DNA from: Meandrina meandrites
Lineage: Eukaryota; Cnidaria; Anthozoa; Scleractinia; Meandrinidae
Assembly: GCA_963693305.1 (NCBI GenBank)
Contig: OY855908.1
Span: 930,001-994,000 of the forward strand
Reading direction: 5' to 3'
Length of the DNA stretch: 64,000 bases
The notes under the pieces are model-generated. The model had not been told where the DNA came from and ran no database searches. It was given only the letters and a program-made list of their open reading frames with translations. The position numbers and the translations under genes are program-made. This document shows, piece after piece, positions 36,181 through 48,638 of the stretch; the stretch's first letter is position 1; each line of letters begins with the position of its first letter.

Positions 36181-36499
36181 ATATATATACTGCAGGAGTA
36201 GACACCAAATGTACTTAGTTATTTTCACGAAATGACGCCGCAAAACTCTAGTAATTATTGTTGGACCAAATTACACTGTCAGAAAATCTGCACAAGTTGC
36301 CCAAAATCATCGTGAAGGTTTCCTCTATTTTATTCAGATATTTTGAAAGTTTAATGCATGGTATAAGTTCAGTCGATGCTTCTAAAATTAGAATTACTTT
36401 GGACTTGATAAATAATCTACACGCTATACAAAGTGTCTCTGTTACAGCTTCTGCAAATGTAATGTAAATACGATGTCGTTAATGGCGTTAAAGATATAG

Positions 36500-38240
36500 G
36501 TCTTTTTTGCTCAGTTCTCATGGTGCACAGGCGAAGGTGTACAGTGATGCTGATTTCCCTTTCAAGATTGCCATTTTTAACGGTCGATGCTGCCATTGGT
36601 AACCAAGCTTTTCGGAATGGACGGTGCCATATCCGCTCTGGTTTAGGCCTAGATTAGGTTGAAACTGTGCTTTGATTATCAGGAGAAATAGAATCTAGAT
36701 TAGACGATTATTAAATCTAAGTTAGATTCACGCTTAGGTTAGAGAATGGGTCACCTGTAAAGAAAGTCACCCTATATGTAATTGAATTTTTCGGAGGTTT
36801 GCCTGATCAACATGGTGGTGTTGTGGTATGAGAGTAATGGTAGAACGCCAAAGTTCCAGGGTTCCATTCCGGGTGGTGACGTGCAATTTTTCCTTTTTTT
36901 TAGTACAAAAAAATTTCAATGATAGTGAAAAATTTCTAAGTGTCACTGAAATGGCAACGACCGTTTAAGAAACTGATACGTGTCACTGGGTTTATAAGTT
37001 GTCTAAGGTCCAGTTACACTGCTTCAAGCAAACAAAGTGGAACAAAAATAATTCTGAAAATGATGATCTACAACTGATCACAGTTCATTTAAGGATAACT
37101 AGCGCTGGATTAGATAAATACCTCTTTGAAAAACTAGGAACAAATAGGATGATAATTTCAGAGTACAATCGCTATTTTGATTTTTTGTAGTGCTACAATC
37201 AGTTAGGTTGAGATTAAAAAGACAGATGGACCCAGGATTGTTGTTTCATTTATCTTGTTGAAGTTGAACTTATATCTATTACGTAATGTCGGTTATTGCA
37301 GTTAACTTCTTCTGAGCATACATAATGTCGGTTATAGCAGTTAACTTCTTCTTAGCAGTGAATTATAAATTAATAAAACAGAGAAGAAGAAAGTGAAAGA
37401 AAATCCATCAACAGCTTTCACATGGTAAATTAAATGTATTCTTAGCTTTACGCAAACTACTGTATAAATTTTTTATCTTTTAAAAAGTCACTTAGCTTTC
37501 CTACAAATCTAAACAAAAAACAATATGTGCACCTGCTTAGTTTTCAAGAACAAAATTCGAAAATATTCTGCTCATTACAAGATTTTATTTTGTAGGAAAT
37601 TTTTAATCACATGTAGAAATTCACGTACAGATCACAAGAATCTGTTTGTTAATTTAATTGAGAATCAATACAGAGTAGAAGAAATTAACAATAAAAAGGA
37701 CATTTTGGTAACTTTTTGGATAATTCGCAAAATTTTAACCTCTTGTATAAGTCTGCAAATGTATGATCTATGACTTACCTTTGATATTGTCAACAGGCAC
37801 AGAGATGAGATGAGATGAGATGAGATGAGAGGGAATTTACAACAAAACGTAAAAGGAATTGGCATAACAGAAAACTCAACTGGCGAAAAAAAATTTGCAA
37901 AACACCATAAAGTAAGCAACTTTCAAACTTTTAGACCATAAACAACACTTCTTTTCAGTCTTAATTTAATTTCTATAATGATTAAGGCCATATCAAAGTT
38001 TACAAACAACTGTTTTAAGATTACAAGAACGGCTCATAAGATACGTCGCACGTCCTAAGTTGGATGTAAAAAAAACAAAACAAACCTCGTGTAAAGAAAG
38101 TGAAAAGAGTAAATTAAAAGTTTGTCGATAAAATGCTCTTTAAAACTTTCTACCAAAACTAACTAGTGAGAAAAAATAAGAATAAAGTAGCTGCGCAACA
38201 TAAAAGGCTCGTGCGGCACAAACCTGTGTCCTTGTTACTT
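36500..38240. other. AT-rich intergenic stretch with a (GAGAT)n microsatellite
   Basis: No gene was recognised. A degenerate tRNA-like stretch lies at about 36813-36882 (B-box-like GGGTTCCATTCC) and an ATGAG/GAGAT microsatellite at 37798-37830. The remaining frames are short and look accidental. Confidence 0.5.
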
Positions 38241-38284
38241 CCTTTAAACATTAATGCAGAGCGAGTGTGAGAGGCGAGAAAGAG

Positions 38285-41200
38285 AAAGAAGGGTGAGTGG
38301 AAGTCAAACTTCTTCCCTCCTCTTCTGAAACAGAAAAGATCGAAGAGGTGGGGAAGAAGAAGCGCTCCCACTCACCCTTCTCCCGCTCCCTCCGGGAGAA
38401 GGGGGAGGGTTTGTGGGAGGGACTCCCACTCACCCTTCTCCCACTCCCTCCGGGAGAAGGGGGAGGGTTTGTGGGAGGGACTCCCACTCACCCTTCTCCC
38501 ACTCCCTCCGGGAGAAGGGGGAGGGTTTGTGGGAGGGACTCCCACTCACCCTTCTCCCACTCCCTCCGGGAGAAGGGGGAGGGTTTGTGGGAGGGACTCC
38601 CACTCACCCTTCTCCCACTCCCTCCGGGAGAAGGGGGAGGGTTTGTGGGAGGGACTCCCACTCACCCTTCTCCCACTCCCTCCGGGAGAAGGGGGAGGGT
38701 TTGTGGGAGGGACTCCCACTCACCCTTCTCCCACTCCCTCCGGGAGAAGGGGGAGGGTTTGTGGGAGGGACTCCCACTCACCCTTCTCCCACTCCCTCCG
38801 GGAGAAGGGGGAGGGTTTGTGGGAGGGACTCCCACTCACCCTTCTCCCACTCCCTCCGGGAGAAGGGGGAGGGTTTGTGGGAGGGACTCCCACTCACCCT
38901 TCTCCCACTCCCTCCGGGAGAAGGGGGAGGGTTTGTGGGAGGGACTCCCACTCACCCTTCTCCCACTCCCTCCGGGAGAAGGGGGAGGGTTTGTGGGAGG
39001 GACTCCCACTCACCCTTCTCCCACTCCCTCCGGGAGAAGGGGGAGGGTTTGTGGGAGGGACTCCCACTCACCCTTCTCCCACTCCCTCCGGGAGAAGGGG
39101 GAGGGTTTGTGGGAGGGACTCCCACTCACCCTTCTCCCACTCCCTCCGGGAGAAGGGGGAGGGTTTGTGGGAGGGACTCCCACTCACCCTTCTCCCACTC
39201 CCTCCGGGAGAAGGGGGAGGGTTTGTGGGAGGGACTCCCACTCACCCTTCTCCCACTCCCTCCGGGAGAAGGGGGAGGGTTTGTGGGAGGGACTCCCACT
39301 CACCCTTCTCCCACTCCCTCCGGGAGAAGGGGGAGGGTTTGTGGGAGGGACTCCCACTCACCCTTCTCCCACTCCCTCCGGGAGAAGGGGGAGGGTTTGT
39401 GGGAGGGACTCCCACTCACCCTTCTCCCACTCCCTCCGGGAGAAGGGGGAGGGTTTGTGGGAGGGACTCCCACTCACCCTTCTCCCACTCCCTCCGGGAG
39501 AAGGGGGAGGGTTTGTGGGAGGGACTCCCACTCACCCTTCTCCCACTCCCTCCGGGAGAAGGGGGAGGGTTTGTGGGAGGGACTCCCACTCACCCTTCTC
39601 CCACTCCCTCCGGGAGAAGGGGGAGGGTTTGTGGGAGGGACTCCCACTCACCCTTCTCCCACTCCCTCCGGGAGAAGGGGGAGGGTTTGTGGGAGGGACT
39701 CCCACTCACCCTTCTCCCACTCCCTCCGGGAGAAGGGGGAGGGTTTGTGGGAGGGACTCCCACTCACCCTTCTCCCACTCCCTCCGGGAGAAGGGGGAGG
39801 GTTTGTGGGAGGGACTCCCACTCACCCTTCTCCCACTCCCTCCGGGAGAAGGGGGAGGGTTTGTGGGAGGGACTCCCACTCACCCTTCTCCCACTCCCTC
39901 CGGGAGAAGGGGGAGGGTTTGTGGGAGGGACTCCCACTCACCCTTCTCCCACTCCCTCCGGGAGAAGGGGGAGGGTTTGTGGGAGGGACTCCCACTCACC
40001 CTTCTCCCACTCCCTCCGGGAGAAGGGGGAGGGTTTGTGGGAGGGACTCCCACTCACCCTTCTCCCACTCCCTCCGGGAGAAGGGGGAGGGTTTGTGGGA
40101 GGGACTCCCACTCACCCTTCTCCCACTCCCTCCGGGAGAAGGGGGAGGGTTTGTGGGAGGGACTCCCACTCACCCTTCTCCCACTCCCTCCGGGAGAAGG
40201 GGGAGGGTTTGTGGGAGGGACTCCCACTCACCCTTCTCCCACTCCCTCCGGGAGAAGGGGGAGGGTTTGTGGGAGGGACTCCCACTCACCCTTCTCCCAC
40301 TCCCTCCGGGAGAAGGGGGAGGGTTTGTGGGAGGGACTCCCACTCACCCTTCTCCCACTCCCTCCGGGAGAAGGGGGAGGGTTTGTGGGAGGGACTCCCA
40401 CTCACCCTTCTCCCACTCCCTCCGGGAGAAGGGGGAGGGTTTGTGGGAGGGACTCCCACTCACCCTTCTCCCACTCCCTCCGGGAGAAGGGGGAGGGTTT
40501 GTGGGAGGGACTCCCACTCACCCTTCTCCCACTCCCTCCGGGAGAAGGGGGAGGGTTTGTGGGAGGGACTCCCACTCACCCTTCTCCCACTCCCTCCGGG
40601 AGAAGGGGGAGGGTTTGTGGGAGGGACTCCCACTCACCCTTCTCCCACTCCCTCCGGGAGAAGGGGGAGGGTTTGTGGGAGGGACTCCCACTCACCCTTC
40701 TCCCACTCCCTCCGGGAGAAGGGGGAGGGTTTGTGGGAGGGACTCCCACTCACCCTTCTCCCACTCCCTCCGGGAGAAGGGGGAGGGTTTGTGGGAGGGA
40801 CTCCCACTCACCCTTCTCCCACTCCCTCCGGGAGAAGGGGGAGGGTTTGTGGGAGGGACTCCCACTCACCCTTCTCCCACTCCCTCCGGGAGAAGGGGGA
40901 GGGTTTGTGGGAGGGACTCCCACTCACCCTTCTCCCACTCCCTCCGGGAGAAGGGGGAGGGTTTGTGGGAGGGACTCCCACTCACCCTTCTCCCACTCCC
41001 TCCGGGAGAAGGGGGAGGGTTTGTGGGAGGGACTCCCACTCACCCTTCTCCCACTCCCTCCGGGAGAAGGGGGAGGGTTTGTGGGAGGGACTCCCACTCA
41101 CCCTTCTCCCACTCCCTCCGGGAGAAGGGGGAGGGTTTGTGGGAGGGACTCCCACTCACCCTTCTCCCACTCCCTCCGGGAGAAGGGGGAGGGTTTGTGG

Positions 41201-41979
41201 GAGGGACTCCCACTCACCCTTCTCCCACTCCCTCCGGGAGAAGGGGGAGGGTTTGTGGGAGGGACTCCCACTCACCCTTCTCCCACTCCCTCCGGGAGAA
41301 GGGGGAGGGTTTGTGGGAGGGACTCCCACTCACCCTTCTCCCACTCCCTCCGGGAGAAGGGGGAGGGTTTGTGGGAGGGACTCCCACTCACCCTTCTCCC
41401 ACTCCCTCCGGGAGAAGGGGGAGGGTTTGTGGGAGGGACTCCCACTCACCCTTCTCCCACTCCCTCCGGGAGAAGGGGGAGGGTTTGTGGGAGGGACTCC
41501 CACTCACCCTTCTCCCACTCCCTCCGGGAGAAGGGGGAGGGTTTGTGGGAGGGACTCCCACTCACCCTTCTCCCACTCCCTCCGGGAGAAGGGGGAGGGT
41601 TTGTGGGAGGGACTCCCACTCACCCTTCTCCCACTCCCTCCGGGAGAAGGGGGAGGGTTTGTGGGAGGGACTCCCACTCACCCTTCTCCCACTCCCTCCG
41701 GGAGAAGGGGGAGGGTTTGTGGGAGGGACTCCCACTCACCCTTCTCCCACTCCCTCCGGGAGAAGGGGGAGGGTTTGTGGGAGGGACTCCCACTCACCCT
41801 TCTCCCACTCCCTCCGGGAGAAGGGGGAGGGTTTGTGGGAGGGACTCCCACTCACCCTTCTCCCACTCCCTCCGGGAGAAGGGGGAGGGTTTGTGGGAGG
41901 GACTCCCACTCACCCTTCTCCCACTCCCTCCGGGAGAAGGGGGAGGGTTTGTGGGAGGGACTCCCACTCACCCTTCCAG
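38285..41979. mobile_element. Possible inverted-repeat element hosting the satellite
   Basis: GAAGGGTGAGTGGAAGTC at 38288 is the inverse of the end of the satellite unit (GACTCCCACTCACCCTTC), which also terminates the array at 41979. This suggests the 58-bp unit arose from the right arm of a small inverted-repeat element. Target duplications are not evident. Confidence 0.4.
38385..41979. repeat. 58-bp satellite array, about 62 near-identical copies
   Basis: The period is exactly 58 bp: successive GGGGGAGGG blocks start at 38401, 38459, 38517 and so on to 41939. Apart from one base in the first unit (CCCGCTCCC instead of CCCACTCCC) the copies I compared are identical. Each contains CTCCCACTCACCCTTCTCCC and GGGAGAAGGGGGAGGG plus TTTGTGGGAGGGA. 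Because 58 is not a multiple of 3 and no frame contains a stop, all three forward frames stay open for about 3.6 kb. The resulting 1,100-1,260-residue reading frames are by-products, not proteins. Confidence 0.95.
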
Positions 41980-41999
41980 TGGTAATTTATTCAGATATA

Positions 42000-44940
42000 T
42001 TAACACCCCGGAAATAGAAAACATATGTCACAGCCTCAGCTTATTGTATCTGTGTTTTTTTTACATACACACTTACTTTACTCTCTAATACAAATCCTTT
42101 TTTCCAAATGATATTAAATTACCAAAGGAACTTTCTTTAACCCAGGAAACTTAACTTAACCATCCCAAATTCTCAACATTGCTTGAGCTGAACGGTTTTT
42201 AGAGGGAATTTAACTTTCACCCACAATCCTTCAACCTCTTGAGAAAGTGATCATAGGTTTGTGTAACCATCATATGCAATCATTCAACAACCCAGTAAAG
42301 ATTATTTGAACTTTATTCTAGTTCTACAATTCTTCATTATCCTAGAAAGAAAGACTCTTAGAAGAAGTTTACTCTTCAGTCTTTTCCCCTCGGTGACCGT
42401 AGGACTGTGATTTAGAATAAAACTCTCGGCTCTAATCCTCACGTCTTGGAGCTTGAAGAATTGTGAGTCAGAATTAAATTTTGTCTCACAATTTTTTCTT
42501 CTGGGGGGTGGAAGGATTACGAGTCATATAGTTAAATCCCTTCCATAATCTTTCCCCAAGTAAAGTAGACAATTTTAGATATCAGTCGACTCTCTAACAG
42601 TTTGGCTCAAGATATCCCTGGTATCTCCTTTGGGTAAGTGGGAATTGTTCGTGGGAGTAAACTAATTTTTAATGTATTAGCTAAAGACAACAACACAAGT
42701 TTTACCGCCTTCACTTTGCAAGTGGTGCGGCATATTTTATATCCTTTTTCTCTTCAGTCACTAAGCCATGTTAAGTTATGGAGAGCATTTGGGTCTAACC
42801 TTTAATCTGCTCTTATCATCTTCAGCATCTTTAAACACGTGAAGTAAACTAAATTTATATTGACTGTTTTATTTTGTGTTGATAGGTCTAGCTGTGAGAA
42901 GGCTGACTCGGGGTACATAAAAACTTTTTCTTCTTAAAGTTTAATAAGTCATCATTTACATCAGTTGACTAAAAGTAATGAGCTCCGTTAAGAGAGTTTC
43001 CTCAATACCTTTGACCGAAAAATTAACATCTCCATGAAATACCTATTGCAAATAATAACTTGGTAACAAAAAAAACGTATCACTTGCACTAGCTTCTAAT
43101 TGCAAGTCGAAGCTTCTACTGGATCAGTTTTCCCTTGGTATTTTTCCTACTTATTCCGACTATTTTTGCATTGATTAGAATAAATCTTTCCACGTCACTT
43201 TAATAAGAGTAAACCATATGTTTAAACAGTATTCTATAAACTGCATATCAAACATTTGTTTCTTCCCTTAATTCACACTGAGTGTTTGTATTATTACTAT
43301 GTTGTAAATACAAAGTTTTGTAAACGGTCTCCACTTAGGTAATACTAAACGTTTACAAATGTTCTTGTTCTTGTCTATATTCACTCAGGCGCTGTGTTCT
43401 TGTTCATTTTCTTGGCTGTTCAATCTCAAAGTACCTGCTGAGAGGATCAAACATTAACAATTTATTAGAATACCTAACAAACGTAAGAATGTAAAAAAAC
43501 GTAAGGATTTATTCTTTAATATAGCCAACTAAACAAGTGAAAGTAGCGTGGTGTTTTTTTTATTTTATAATTTTGTGACATTTTGTTTTGGTTGTTTGAT
43601 TACATAATTATATAATAAGAGCGTTCGGCTATAAAAGCTTTTTGTTGTAATAAAGGAATTAACGTTCTTGTACTGACGAGTACATAAATTTATTGTTGTA
43701 AAGAAAAATGATTATTTCTATTTAACCAATTAAAGCCGAAGTTAGAGTGATCAAAATCTGATCTCTTCTTAGTGACGACATTTCTAAGAGGCCAGAAAGG
43801 AAAATAAGATAAACATCACGCTGTATATTAAAGGAATTGTCAAACCTAAAAAGGCCCGTTAACACATTTAACTGCAATGCACACATTGATTGATTTCAAT
43901 TCGTGTATTGGCAGGATCAGTTTTGCTTGCTAATGATGGCATATCATGTCTCTCTGTATAAGAAAAGCGAAAAAGCTGAAAAACTAAGAATACTTTTAAG
44001 TGTTACTGCTGTTTCAATAATCACATCAATGCTAACGTATAATACAGTGTTAACCTATCCTATCGTTAAGCGGCATTATTTTTCACAAGCTCAGAGTAAC
44101 TGGTTGAAGCTGGAATACAATGTTTTCTTTCGAGTGCATCACAATTAATTGTCGTTGTTTAAGTGTTCCCCATTGCAGTTGTGGTATAGTAGCTGCTTTA
44201 AGCTACAAATACATCTTCAGCAAGATAATTGGATTTCAACTCTCTTTAATTTGTTTCTTTGAACATACATGTAATGTACGAGGAAGAATTCCTGGTCTTC
44301 AAATTACATCGGACGTCATCTTACGTTCACAACTTCATCTAATGAATTACCAGTTGAATGATAAACCCGCTTCTTATAAATAATCTGAATATCTTAACCG
44401 TAATCCTGTAAATTTATGCCGATAAATCCTTGGTTTTGAAAGTTATTATACTAAATAAGTGTTCAACAGCAATGCTCAGCTCCACCTGCTTATAATTGCT
44501 ACAAAACCCTGGCCTAAAAGAAACATCTTCGCGAATTACAGTAAATTTATACCAAATGATCTAAGTTGCCAATGTATTTTCTTTTCCAAATAATTGAAAC
44601 CGATGAAAGACTATATACAGTTTTAATTTGAGTGTGTTGATTTATTCCACCTGGCTCAATGGCTTGTAATTGAAGCAAACAAATTTTAATTCTCCATCCT
44701 ATAAAGCCAATGTAAACATGAAGCGATAGCGTGTTGACCACGACTGGTATACTTCTCAGAAACGAGCGACTGGCATTTTGTATTTTTTTTTTTCTTCTTC
44801 AAGGAAAGTTCATTGAATATGAAACGTGGAGGGAGGGGTGGGTGGCCGGGAGGGATATCAAGAGATTGAGGGGGAAGGTTCCGGAATTTATTTGGTTGTG
44901 TGCAGACGGTAGGTGGCACTGTGGAATAATATGAAGTCAC
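42000..44940. other. AT-rich stretch without recognisable genes
   Basis: Reading frames here (for example 43903-44148 and 44120-44383) are short, overlap each other and resemble no protein I know. No inverted repeats or RNA genes were found. Confidence 0.5.
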
Positions 44941-44941
44941 A

Positions 44942-44972
44942 CAGTGGGCGGGGGGGGGGGGGGGGGGGGTAG
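44942..44972. repeat. Poly-G tract
   Basis: A run of about 25 G is interrupted once near its start (GGGC then G) and followed by TAGGGGG. It resembles the G-run termini of the 9.06 kb and 59.65 kb elements, but no matching right end was found. Confidence 0.7.
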
Positions 44973-45113
44973 GGGGTCGTGGGTCAGATTGTTTTGCTCT
45001 TTGATATCAGCACTTAACTTTTTTAGTTTTTTCTTATAAATAACAAGTTTACAAATTCTATTTCCAAACCAAAATAGAAAAACTCCCTAAAACGTGATCT
45101 TTGACGTTTTATT

Positions 45114-45575
45114 AAATCATTTCTGACACTTGAGCGACATCCTCCTCATCTTCGTTGTTTGCATCGCTGGCATCACCTCTGGCATTTTCAGGATTCTGGC
45201 TCAGTCTCACTCTTGACCAGGGGACATCATCTGATTTGTCATCTTTTGTTCTCTTTTTTGCCCTTTAAAAGTTTCTTCGCTTTAGTGGATCTCAAAACAT
45301 TGTAGTTTGCTCCACGTCATCCATGGCATCTGGATGTTCTAGATATTCTAGGACTTTGATATGAAACATTGGGAGGAGCTTGATACGTCCCCGGCGTTTG
45401 TCGCGCAGTTTCAGGTTCACCTGTCTTGACAAGACTGCATTTTCGAGGCCTTCACCATGGACTTTCCATTTGTATGCTTGTTTGCCTCCCATAGCTTTCT
45501 GCCTTTAACGTGCTTTCTTCTTTGTTCTTTCTTTCTTCTCTTCGCTCTGTATTTCTTCAGCAGCAGCTTTATCGC
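45114..45575 (-). pseudogene. Broken coding-like sequence, probable retrocopy, family unknown
   Basis: On the minus strand a single frame runs from DKAAAEEIQSEEKKERTKKK through KWKVHGEGLENAVLSRQVNL and RRGRIKLLPMFHIKVLEYLE to an acidic tail (ASDANNEDEEDVAQVSEMI) and TAA. Three in-frame stops interrupt it (near 45507, 45290 and 45268). Lack of introns, a stop overlapping an AATAAA-like sequence, and the stops point to a decayed processed copy. I could not name the parent gene. Confidence 0.4.
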
Positions 45576-48531
45576 GACTGAAAGAAGTACTAAGTATTTT
45601 TTTACCTATTGCTGATACAGCAGTGTAAAGGGATGCCTTTATAGGCATATTTATTACTCCCCCAGTTTTAAATAATAACAGGAATTATTCAGCCATCTCT
45701 TGATTCCAGTTTGAAAAAAACACAGGTGCTTGATGATTTCAATACTATTTACAATAATAACAAAATTCTATTCACACCTAAATATTATGTGACAGGAAGT
45801 TGTTTGCTTAAATAATTTATTTTGAGAAGTATTGGTCGCCATGTGATGATGGCAATTAATAAGAATTATAGAATTATTTTTATTGTGGAGATTGTGATTG
45901 TGTGTGCTGTTGGGAAAGCGGATTTCTTAAACTTCAGTAATTCTGTTTGTGGGAGGGCTTTGAAAATTACGTAGCAGCATGAAGGGGGCAATTGAATGTT
46001 TTCAGGTGAATGATACCGCGTATTCAGCCCCCTCCCCCTCCCCCCTTTCATATTAAATGAACTTTCCCTGAGTGGAATTTAGATGAAAGTTTGGTCCTGG
46101 GTTATTGATCAAAGGCATCATACGAATAATCTAACTTTGCACTCAAAAATAGAAACAAAAAAAAATAGAAAATTTTTCAACAAACTTATCTGACCGCTCG
46201 AAATACTCATCACTTAATGTTGCTAACACGTGAAGACAATATTTCCTAGTTTGTGATTTTCTTTGCAAAATACTTGACAGTGTATCAATATGGTAAGGAG
46301 GTAGTACTAGAATTTGGTCATTCTTGGGTTTAACCTTATTTTCAATGAAAATGTTTACTTCATTTCTTGCGGAGTGCTTGCTTCATGTTGGCGTATGACA
46401 AAGAGCTTATACGTTTTCAAAAAAGATGAAGAATACTATAAAGTTTCAATTTGATCAAATTGTGTTCTTCGGCCTACTCTGTGCGATGCAATCAAACAAA
46501 TTTTAACATACCTGGTCACACGACAGGTTACAATTGGTTATATTTTAGTGCTTTTCTCAAATATCAATTTTCCATACTATAAAGTTGCCATATTTCCCTT
46601 AACTTGTTCTGATGATCTAATGATCTGGGAATTTAACGCTACATCAAGATAATCTTTCATAGTTGACAATTTTCCTTATTCTTTTTTTTATAGTGTGGAG
46701 TTTCTCTAAGTTGAAATAGAGTTTTACTTCTTATAAGGATTGTAATTAAATCTTGTATTGCGTATACAACACTTCATTTTTGTCACAATTTTTTATACAA
46801 ATTTATTTCACAGGCAACACCACGACTATGTTCTTATTTGTTAACTCTTCAGTGTAAGGAATCACGGGTTTCGTCCACAAATAAAGCATTACATGGTTTT
46901 TGTGATTTGTAGGATACTTCAGAAAAAAGAGCGACCATTTGTTTTCTTTAAAATTTTCTTGTTCAGTCGAACTTTTACGAACAATATAATTTTGCTAAAT
47001 GTTTACAAATCAATGTCAATGTTATACAAACAGAACTCCATTTTTTTGCCAAGATATTTATAGAAACAACAATATTTGATAGTTTCAAATTAGCCAACTC
47101 GAATTATCTCCATCTTCACTGCAACTTTATAACTCTTTTTGCAATTATATCAAGACAATTTTTCCTAGTTAACGATCATTGACAATACGTACGGTAAGGA
47201 GATGTTAGATTTTGATCATCCTTGAACTGAAACGTTTGATGGTAAACGACAAAAAGACAAGATGACTATGATGAACTTATCTTAAATGAGAGGATTCCAG
47301 TGTCAACTTGCGCCAGTGTCCAAGAGCTAATCACGTTGCAATCCAAAATGGCGGCACTTTCTTTCAAAATATCTTCGTTCAACCTGGAGAAAAAAGGAAC
47401 AATTTTAGTTCTCGCTCACTAATTAATATGACATCCCGGGTACAAGACGTGAACAACACTAATATTGTTTTGATCATGCGAAGGATATTTGTCAGTCAGT
47501 TTCAAATTAACCAGTCGAAATCTCAATTTCCGAACCTACAACTGACCTGCTCCCAAAATATATCGAGGCGTTACAGTTCATTTGACAGAGCAGCACTCCG
47601 GTACAGCGTAGGTCAAGTGTTCGAGTTCCGTTGCAGTCTTGAGATTTTTGTTTTATTTCCTAGTTAACGTTTATCTTCATAAGACATAAGATACTCGACA
47701 ATGTATCGATATGGTTAACAGACATTAGATGTTGGTCACTTTTGGACTGAAACTTGGTTTCTTTGTAAACGACAGAACAAAAAGGCAAGATAACTTACTC
47801 TAAGATGTTTCCATGACAATTTGCAGTAGAGTCCAACAGCTAATCACACTGCAATCCAAAATGGCTGCACTCTCCATCGATATATCTGAATTCAAAATGG
47901 AGGTAAAACGAAATACATAAACAAAGAAATTTTATTCCTTGTTCCATTCGAATGATTTTAGCCCTGGTTTACTGATCATTACGACATACGAATAGCAATC
48001 TAATATTTTACTGATCATGTGAACAATAGTTATCAATATTCTCGCACCAAAGTTGATCTGCTTCCAAGGCTTCATAGCTCATTTGATGGAACAACGCACC
48101 GGGCATAACGAAGTTCATGGATTCTAGTTCCGTTAAACGTTGATATTTTTATGTTCGCAAGATATGATAATTTGTCGAAATGGTAAAATTGGATTTTGGT
48201 CACTTTTGGACTGAACGACAGAACAAAAAGAGAATATAGCAATGATAAACTTACTTTAAATAAGATGTTTCCAATGACAGCTTGGGTTAACCATTGCTGC
48301 ACTTTCTTTCCATGTGTCTGTGTTCAACCTATAGAAAAAGGAAATATTATTAACTTGGCTATTTTTTTTAGTCGAACGTTAGTTCTCGTTTACTGATCAA
48401 TGCGACACACGAATAAAACTTTAATATTTTGCTGATCATGCGAATAATATTTTTCACTTTCATATTAACCAAAACTAATTCGAAATATCATTTTTCGAAC
48501 GTGCAATTGACCTGCTTCCAAAGTATCAAGG

Positions 48532-48602
48532 CCTCATAGCTCATTTGGTAGAACAAAGTACTGGGATCCCGAGGGTCACGGGTTCAAGTCCCGTTGTATC
48601 CT
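48532..48602 (+). repeat. tRNA-like sequence, probably SINE- or tRNA-derived
   Basis: An A-box-like CATAGCTCATTTGGTAGAAC and a B box GGGTTCAAGTCCCG stand at tRNA spacing. Decayed relatives occur at about 47576 and 48067, each between cassettes of unit B. Stem pairing is incomplete, so I do not call a functional tRNA gene. Confidence 0.4.
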
Positions 48603-48638
48603 TGATATTTTTACATTTCCAAGTTAACGATTTTCTTC

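Noticed and set aside
38385..41979. CRISPR array
   Set aside because: The repeats are directly contiguous with no unique spacers, and the genome is clearly eukaryotic.
38297..42088. Giant open reading frames of 1,182-1,263 residues in three forward frames
   Set aside because: They are a by-product of a stop-free 58-bp repeat (58 = 1 mod 3) read in all frames; the peptide is the same 58-residue cycle in each frame and nothing flanking supports a gene.
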